Shown piece after piece: positions 43,879 through 50,714 of a stretch of DNA of 50,714 nucleotides. Each line of letters opens with the position of its first letter. The stretch's first letter is position 1. The notes under the pieces were generated by a model that saw nothing but the letters and a program-made list of their open reading frames with translations, made no database searches and was not told where the DNA came from. Where the stretch lies: assembly GCA_049999725.1 (NCBI GenBank), contig JBNGIS010034428.1, positions 37,584 to 88,297 on the forward strand, read 5' to 3'. The position numbers and the translations under genes were made by a program. This DNA is from Haplomitrium mnioides. Lineage: Eukaryota; Marchantiophyta; Haplomitriopsida; Calobryales.

Positions 43879-46800
43879 TAATCTCCGCTTTCTAATCAAT
43901 GATGTCCTCGCTATTGTCGCAACTCTCAAATATTTGAATAGCTTCTTGAGCATTCTTAAGATTTGAATAAAGCTCCTAAGTAGCATCGTGAAGTGGATAG
44001 TCTTTTCATAAAACCTTGTATTGAATTTATGGATGTCGCCATTGCTTGATAACTCTTTTCGCCAAAATACGGTCTACTTCAAATTCTTCATGATCATTAA
44101 GAACAATAGTCGGAAGAGGAAGTTGAACATGATTTGGAAAAGAAGATGGAATAGGAACAAAAGGCTTAAGCTTAGAGACATGGAATACAAAATGAATCTT
44201 CATATGAAGAGGAAGATCAAGTTTACAAGCAATGAAAAAACTAACCTAAGAAATAGATAAAGGATCAATCCAAACACGAGATAACTTATGGATTTAAGTA
44301 TTTAAAGACAATGGAAGATTGTGAGTAGATAATATAATTTGGTTACCTAAAACAAAAGAGGTATAATGACAACGGCTATTGGCATATTTTTTTACCAATT
44401 GTGAGCAATAGTAAGATGGTTGCAAACATCTTGCAAAGAAAAAGATAAACGAGGCAAAAATGTAGAAATAATTGGAACATTGGAAGAAGAAAGAGAAACC
44501 AAACCATGACAATAAGAGGATATTGACCTAAATTAAGAAAAAAAGGAGAAAACCTAGTACTTGCTTGTTTGGAGTTGTTGTAGGCAAACTCCATAGTCGA
44601 TAAGAAAGTATCCCAATCAATGTGATGAACATTGATGAACACACAAAACATATCCTCCACAGTACCATTAGTATGCTCCGTTTGCCCATCTTTTTACGGA
44701 TGATAAGCAATAGATATAGAAATTTTGGTTCCTAGAAGTTTGAACAACTCTCGCCAAAACTTTCCAGTGAAACATGGATCCCTATCAGATAGTGACACCT
44801 TGAGCATTCCATGATGATGGAAGACAATATCAAAGTAAATTTTTTCCAATTGTCGAGCATCTATTGTACCCACCATCAATGCTAAATGAATATGCTTGTT
44901 GAGCTTATGTACAAGCACCACAATAGCAGTAAACCTACGAGGCATAGTTGGAAATGAAGTGCCAAGATTCAAACTTACATATTCCCAACGAGTAGTAGGA
45001 ATTGGTAGTGGTTGAAGAAGTCTCGTTGGTTTTTGATTCAAAGCTTTGTTTCGTTGACAACTTTCACACAAACAAACAAAACCACAAACATCTTGAGCCA
45101 AGTTAGGCCACCGTCAAGTGTGTTAAAGCAACTCTGTAGTTTTATCTAGTCCAAGATGCCCAAAGATGGGAATGTCATACGCTTCTTATAAACAAGCCAT
45201 TCAAAAAATATCATCTTGTGGAATATATATTTGATAGCCTCAATAGATAATACCATCTTGAATGGAAAAAGAATGATACTAACTATCTTTGACGACCAAT
45301 TGTGCTCGAACAAGACTAAGAAAAACATTTTTCTTGTTAACTTTGATGATAACTCCCACTAGTTGCCTCATCTAAATGTAAGGTGCTAATGTTGCTCACC
45401 TCTATTGTATTCACTCGATGATCCAACCTTTGTGACAATGCATTAAGAATGGTGTGGAACATTCCAAACTTGTATTCTAGCTTGATATCAAAGAGTTGCA
45501 ATTGATTTCCCATCGGTGATGGAGACTTATCATATTTTCCAAAAAGATTGTTTGTAACAATGCTTGTGATCTATGTGCATATTAAGCACAACTCTTTTCA
45601 AAAGATAGTGTCTCCACACTTTGGTAGCATAAACTATTGCCAATTGCTCTCGATCCCTTGCAGAGTAGTTTTCTCCATTGCATTTATTTGGCGTGACATG
45701 AAGGCAATTGGATGAAGTCCATCCTCAAACTCTGGCTACAAAACTGCTTCAATAGAAAAATTAGAAGCATCAAATCAACTATACAACATGCTTTTGGATC
45801 ATATGGTTATAGGATAGGACAAGAAGAAACTACATCCTTGAGCAATTGAAATGCCATTTGCTCTTTGGCGGTCCATTGAAACTTGACCTCCTTGCATAGT
45901 AGATCTGTACATGGTGCACCAATATGCGCATAAATGATGGATGAATTGTCGGTAGAAACTTGCCAATCTATTGAAGGCTCTAATGTCACTTGCCTCCTCT
46001 GGTGTTGGCCACTCTGTGATAGCCTTAATTTTCTCTTCTTCTATGTTGATACCATTCATACACACCTTAAGCCCTAGGCAAGTATCCTCTTGCTTCCAAA
46101 GTTTGCACTTGGATCTCTTGCAATAAAACTTCCATTTGCACATCCTCTGCAATACTTCTTTAAGATGATCGCAATGTTCAGCTTCAGTTTTACAAAAAAT
46201 AAGAATGTTATTCAAGAATACTAGAACTGACTTATCCAATAACCCATAAAAACATTTGCTGCATTAGATCTATGAATATGGCCGGAGCATTAGTAAGACC
46301 AAATGAAAGAACCTTCCACTCAAAATACCCATACCTCGTGCGAAGAGCTGTCTTTGGCACATCACTTGGCTTGATAGAAATTTTCCAATAGCCACTTCAA
46401 AGATCCAGCTTGGAAAATAACCGCGCACCACTCAATTGATCCAACAAATCATCAATACGTGGTAAAGGATAAGCATTCTTTATTGTTTGATTGTTCAAAC
46501 CGCTATAATCCGTACAAAGACAAAATCCACCATCTTTATTTGGGTCAAAGAATACCGGTACTCCCCAAAGAAAAGTACTATACTGAATAAAATCCTTCTC
46601 AAGAAGATCCATCAAGGTCTTGCAAAGCTCTTCCAACTCTTGTGGCAATAATTGGTATATAGGTCGATTATAGAAAGTACTTTCTAGTATCAACTCAATC
46701 GAAAAGAGCATTCCACGACCATTTGATAACCCTTTTGGCAAATCATCTGGAAACACATGTGAAAACTCCTTCAAAATATCATCAATCATTGAGGTCAATA

Positions 46801-48160
46801 CAGATTTCCCTCCCTCTTTTTTCAATTCCACGATAAGCTTTCTCTCTATAGCAAAGACATGCAACACTTTCTCCCTCAAAGCATTATGTTGAGGTGATTT
46901 GAGCCTCGTCTCCAACAATTTTGGATGCTCGAAAAGAAACTACTTTGCTTGTAAAGTAACTTGAACTTGTTATTTTTCCTCGTCAACTTGAGCGGATTGA
47001 TCTTCAAGCCAAAGCAAGCCCAAAATAATGTCATGATGTACGAGTGCAATAACAAAATCCATAGATTCCTCATACTCTTTGCCAATCTTTAGAAGAAATG
47101 GCTTATGTGAGTAGAACACCTCATGTTTTTTGGCCATCGACTATAGTCACAAAACTTCCCTTGATAGGCAAAGTTTTGCTTTGAATTTTTTCGCAAAATG
47201 TAATAACATAAAAATTTCAAAACTTCCACAATCTACCAACATTATATTGGAATGCTCATCAACCATACCATCTAGATGAAACAAGGTGCTTTGAATTCTT
47301 ATCGAGCTTGTCTCAGTAAACCACTCAATTGTTTGTTTTGAGGTTTGTCGTTTCTCTTATTTTCTTCTTCAACTATAGCTGCTTGAATAAGAGCTCGTGG
47401 TCGACCTTGGCAACGTGGGTAATTTACAATCATATGATCAAGTTGTTGACAATAAAAAAATCTTCCACTTTGGCATAGACGATCACGCTCTACATCAATG
47501 AGTGCCACTCTTTTTGCTTCATCAATCTCCATATGTACAACCTCATTTGGTGGCACACAAACATTTGGTAAAGCTTGTTGTGGACATGGCCTAGCTTTGG
47601 TAGTCGATAGTAGTGAGTCCTATCGTTTAGCCATATGCATTACTTCTTCTAGTTGAGAGGGCTCTCTCATTGTCACTTTTATTCTAGTGCGAGGCTTCAG
47701 TTCTCAAACAAAGCGATCTGAAGCTTCTCTCTTACCCATATTAGGAATTTTCGTAATGATATTTTGAAATTGTGTGACATAGGTCCTTACTGTACCAAGT
47801 TGCTTCAATTTTTCCAATCAATCTCTTGCCACTTTTGAAGCATTTAAAACCCTAAATCTTAAATTCACCGCTTCTTTGAACTCTTGTTAAGAACTGATTG
47901 GAGCAATAAATCTATATTGAAGATTGCTCAATTTCATGTCTCCACCAAGTTTTTGCCACTCCCTCCAATTGACTTGCAAGAGGAAATAGATTTTTTGACC
48001 ATCCTCTCTTATGTTTGTAGGTTTAAAATATTGCTCATATATGACTTTCTTCTTCTTGAAAATGTGCCCTCTTTCCCATTTGAATTTGAACTTCTAGAGG
48101 ATGAGAAAGATGTTCAATTTGTTGTTGCATTGTTTGAATCCTTGCTTCTTGATTCTCCAT
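43879..48160 (-). pseudogene. Gypsy-A2 gag-pol pseudogene
   Basis: Minus strand. Gag ATG at 48160 (MENQEARIQTMQQQIEHL). The zinc-knuckle region (47556-47299) is degraded to FFYCQQLDHMIVNYPRCQ. RT at 46918-46397 ([35 protein letters not shown]) and 46239-45799, where the catalytic FLDD box has become FLNN (46207-46212). Integrase at 45101-44694 (CESCQRNKALNQKP; LSDRDPCFTGKFWREL) with the first catalytic Asp replaced by Asn in VSLNLGTSFP. Then HANRT-type core remnants and a chromodomain. Frames are broken by many stops. No functional product is expected. Confidence 0.88.
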
Positions 48161-48192
48161 TCCACCAAAAAGAACCGTGGCTCTGATACCAA

Positions 48193-48565
48193 TGTAAAAG
48201 AACTCAAAGACCAACTTCCAAATAATTGACAACTTCAAGATAACTCTAACATAGTTACACAACTCAAGGCCAATAAGCATACAAAAGCTCAGAGTGCTAG
48301 CCAAAGCCAAACAACCAAAGAGCCAAATTGAATTGAGAGGAACTCTAGAATGAGAAGTGGGGCTATCAAGTCCTTTTATTTATACAAGAGAGGGTGTCAT
48401 CCCTCTTTCTTTACTTACAAGTCACTTATAGTTTCAACTGTAAAACTCTAAAAGTAACTTTGAAGGCAAGTTATCTTTTCTTAGCCCTAAAAGTGACCTC
48501 TACCACTTTCTTCACTCATCTATATTTTCTTATAAATGGCACAACATCATACTTGTAGTGTTACA
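48193..48565 (-). repeat. 5' LTR of Gypsy-A2
   Basis: Aligned with 42054-42430. On minus it starts TGTAACACTACAAGTATGATG and ends CTTTTACA, followed by the primer-binding site TTGGTATCAGAGCC (48192-48179). Short LTR subtype; TATAAATA lies on minus near 48390. Confidence 0.9.
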
Positions 48566-48570
48566 CGTTG

Positions 48571-49009
48571 ATTGCTTGCTGATAAAAAACAACCTACATT
48601 GATATTTTTCACCCATTGTATTTTGGTGAGTTAAGATAACGTAGATTGTTTGTGTTGAATTTTAGTTGAGTTTTGTTTCATAATGGAGAGTGTAGTACTT
48701 CTATATCAATTTATATGACAAGCTCAAATGGTCTGTAGATTTCAATTTTGGAATTTGAAGAGCTTAGATTTATAATGGAGAAATTTATTTTTCTATTTAA
48801 AAGTGTGTATGTTCAAGTCTATCTGAGTAGTTCAAATGTTTTGATAGAAACTTAAGCTAAGATTTCAGTCGATACATGTAATGTAATTTGTGAATGTCAT
48901 TTGTAACATGTTCTAATTGTGACAATATTACCCTTGTATCAAAACATCCAATAAGTTTTGAAGTGTGAGTTTTTCATATTTTCATGTTTCGTCAATAAGT
49001 ACATTGAAG
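48571..49009. other. AT-rich spacer, nothing recognised
   Basis: No gene, repeat or element was seen between the Gypsy-A2 target duplication and the gag relic. Confidence 0.45.
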
Positions 49010-49440
49010 ACTTTTGTAATCTACAAGTTCAAATTGTAGACAGAAGTCGAGCTGAAGTATTGAACAACTTTAAATAAAGATTAAAACTGAGAGTCTAATA
49101 GGAAGTTATTTTGTTAGACCATCACGATGTGAATGAAGCTATTTCAACAACTCAAAAGATTGAAGTATCACTAATACATAGGTATGATGAGCGTTTGCTT
49201 GGCACTATTCATCAACTTGGACCAACACCAATGGAGTTGGGTCAACTTGAACGAAGAGATCAATTTTTTCCATGTATAAATCTTCAAAATAGTTGGAACC
49301 ATGGATTCCAATCAGTTCCATTAGTGCTATTGCCACCTCAACCAAGTATGCTATGTGAAACACATAGAGTGGAAACTTACCAATGCTTCAAATATAGGAG
49401 ACTTGGCTATATCTCACCTAAAACAACTGCTACTTTTGAA
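49010..49440 (+). pseudogene. Gag relic related to Gypsy-B
   Basis: The sequence follows Gypsy-B gag at 26430-26770: LQVQI-type start (CTACAAGTTCAAATTG), NEAIS, PTPMELGQLERRDQFFP (Gypsy-B: PTPMELGNIRRRDLNFP) and a damaged zinc knuckle, CFKYRRLGYISP, which has lost the second Cys and the His. No LTR or pol accompanies it. It is an old fragment. Confidence 0.75.
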
Positions 49441-50341
49441 CTAGGAACCGCTACTGGGTTCTCGTTTCACTTGACAGTCGAAATTTTTTTTTGAAGATTT
49501 GGCATTCAAAACCATCAAATTTTAAACTAAAATCTTCTTTTCGAAAAAAAAAATGTTTTTTATTAACAAAAAGTGCATATTTTCCATTTAGATTATATGT
49601 CAAATATTTTATTTAGAAAGAAAACTTAAAAATCAAACATTTTGATTATTCAAATATTTTGAAAAAGGTTGACACTATTGTAAATAAATTAAATTCAAGA
49701 AAAAAGAAATAAAATATATATCTTTTGATAGAAGAAAAGTATAGGAAAACCTAAATGTCTATTCGGATAAGGATTTTAAACCTGACTTGGAGCATCGTAG
49801 CCAACAAAGTCTATGCAAGCATAGACTCCAAACCACAACCGTAAAGCCTATGCACGCATAGACTCTGAAGAAGAATCCTAAATACTCTGCTTGCTTTGAC
49901 TCTCAACAAGAACAACGAAGCCATGCACGCATGGACTTTCAACTACAATCCAACAGCAAAAACACGCCAAGCATCTAAAGAAGAACTCTACAGCCTATAC
50001 AAGCATGGACATTGAACAAGAACCCTTTGACGAATGGGTTCCGATACTCTAAACAACAACTGCATAGTTTAAGCGTGCAGGGGAACCGGAGAAGAACTAC
50101 AAAGCCTTAAATGCGCAAAGACACTAAACAACGTGCAAAGCCTACACATAATTCTGAGATTAGAAATTGAGTTCAAACCATTCTTGGACTATCAAAAGGG
50201 TCAACTTATTCTTAGGGGAAATATATGAAATCTTGATTAAAGACTTGTAGTAAAATGAAAGAGCACTGAGATGAAATTTTTGGCAAAAAAGATTTAGAAA
50301 AAATAAATTTTATTATAAAGGAAAATAGTAGAAACATGTCA
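49441..50341. repeat. AT-rich spacer with degenerate GCATGGACT array (about 49790-50140)
   Basis: From about 49790 the phrases GCCTATGCACGCATAGACTC, AAGAAGAACTC and CATGCACGCATGGACTTTCA recur at irregular 40-60 bp spacing. They resemble the units within repeat X. The rest is AT-rich with no gene. Confidence 0.5.
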
Positions 50342-50714
50342 TCAAACAATCTCCTCTTCCGGAGGAACTGTCTCATCTACATCTAGTGGCTGAGCATCTG
50401 CAGCCGCTAGAGAATCCTGACGAGACTTTCCAGTCCCTGATATCACTACAGAGTCACCAGAAGCACCTGCAGTACCAGGAGGAACAGGTTCCTTGTGGTA
50501 TGCAAATACTATTTGTGACTCAGTTACATCGGATGGCAAAGAAGCCATCTCCAAAACCCTCTGAGGAATATAGATAGACTGACGTCTATTATATTCCACG
50601 GCGATGCAATTTTGCATCAGCTTTAGAGCACAGACAAGGCCTGTGCCAGAACCAGAGCAAAGATCTAGAATCCAATCTTGCTCTATAGAAAGATGGTCAA
50701 TGAAAAAATTATAT
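50342..50714 (-). CDS. C-terminal part of an N4/N6 DNA methyltransferase-like protein (partial)
   Basis: On minus a frame is open from the window edge (50714) to TAA at 50342-50344, about 123 residues. The start lies outside. Near the edge it reads WILDLCSGSGTGLVCALKLM then QNCIAVEYNRRQ. This is the SAM-binding motif I (normally DxFxGSGTT) followed by a beta strand ending in an acidic residue (Glu of VEYN), as in bacterial-type N4-cytosine/N6-adenine methyltransferases. In the beta-class order motif I is C-terminal, so the catalytic (D/S)PP(Y/W) motif should lie beyond the edge. The last 70 residues are acidic, low in structure and unlike the family. Possibly a host gene of bacterial origin or a transposon-borne protein. 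Activity is unproven. Confidence 0.6.
   Translation of the reverse strand, partial: YNFFIDHLSIEQDWILDLCSGSGTGLVCALKLMQNCIAVEYNRRQSIYIPQRVLEMASLPSDVTESQIVFAYHKEPVPPGTAGASGDSVVISGTGKSRQDSLAAADAQPLDVDETVPPEEEIV

Larger units (their letters stand above)
42054..48565 (-). mobile_element. Gypsy-A2: composite minus-strand chromovirus
   Basis: Outer LTRs at 42054-42430 and 48193-48565 are flanked by identical CGTTG (42049-42053 and 48566-48570). Read on the minus strand: 5' LTR (48565-48193), primer-binding site TTGGTATCAGAGCC, gag, protease, RT, RNase H, integrase and chromodomain (to 43879). An internal LTR fragment follows (43878-43666), then a second integrase-chromodomain segment (43665-42431) and the outer 3' LTR. 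The outer LTRs lack a module of about 40 bp that the internal fragment has. The whole is decayed. Confidence 0.88.

Overview
This is nuclear DNA of a land plant: a short island of three intron-containing genes (about 33.5-41.4 kb) inside a sea of decayed LTR retrotransposons and AT-rich repeats. The plant assignment rests on a plastid RETICULATA-type gene, a second plastid-targeted membrane protein, a plant-like SPF27/MOS4 splicing factor, and Ty1-copia and chromodomain Ty3-gypsy elements whose LTRs are flanked by 5-bp target duplications. Introns are short (about 60-270 bp). The species cannot be named from the sequence. A non-flowering plant is possible but only a guess.

Layout. 1-6.2 kb: AT-rich, no intact gene; it holds copy 1 of a diverged 1.7-kb dispersed repeat ('repeat X'). 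6.2-20.1 kb: a degenerate tandem array split by a three-deep nest. An old copia element (7113-19924) was hit by a 2.9-kb G-rich, non-coding, TSD-flanked element (10170-17117), which was hit by a young copia element (12470-16514) with an intact pol frame but almost no gag. 20.7-25.8 kb: a decayed chromovirus, Gypsy-A1, with both LTRs. 25.9-30.9 kb: a second chromovirus, Gypsy-B, with no 5' LTR; its 515-codon 3' half is still open and its LTR carries five regularly spaced G-box/ABRE-like motifs. 30.9-32.6 kb: repeat X copy 2. 33.0-33.2 kb: a 34-bp minisatellite.

Gene island. A RETICULATA-RELATED (DUF3411) plastid membrane protein lies on + (33585-36234). A 174-residue plastid-type two-helix membrane protein in five small exons lies on - (37142-38257). 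An SPF27/BCAS2/MOS4 spliceosome subunit lies on - (40021-41340); it has a GC-AG intron. The first two genes are convergent. No operon-like or pathway link between the three is evident; two are plastid-type and one is nuclear splicing.

Right side. 42.05-48.57 kb is a minus-strand composite Gypsy-A element with a perfect CGTTG target duplication, an internal LTR fragment of a different LTR subtype, and a duplicated integrase-chromodomain end. A Gypsy-B-like gag relic follows (about 49.0-49.4 kb). The right edge (50342-50714, -) holds the end of an open frame with motif I of a prokaryotic-type N4/N6 DNA methyltransferase, which is unusual in a plant nucleus and is the best candidate for something undescribed.

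Across the old elements most premature stops are explicable as single C-to-T or G-to-A changes at CGA, CAA, CAG or TGG codons, as expected of methylated-cytosine decay. The young copia and the three host genes lack them.
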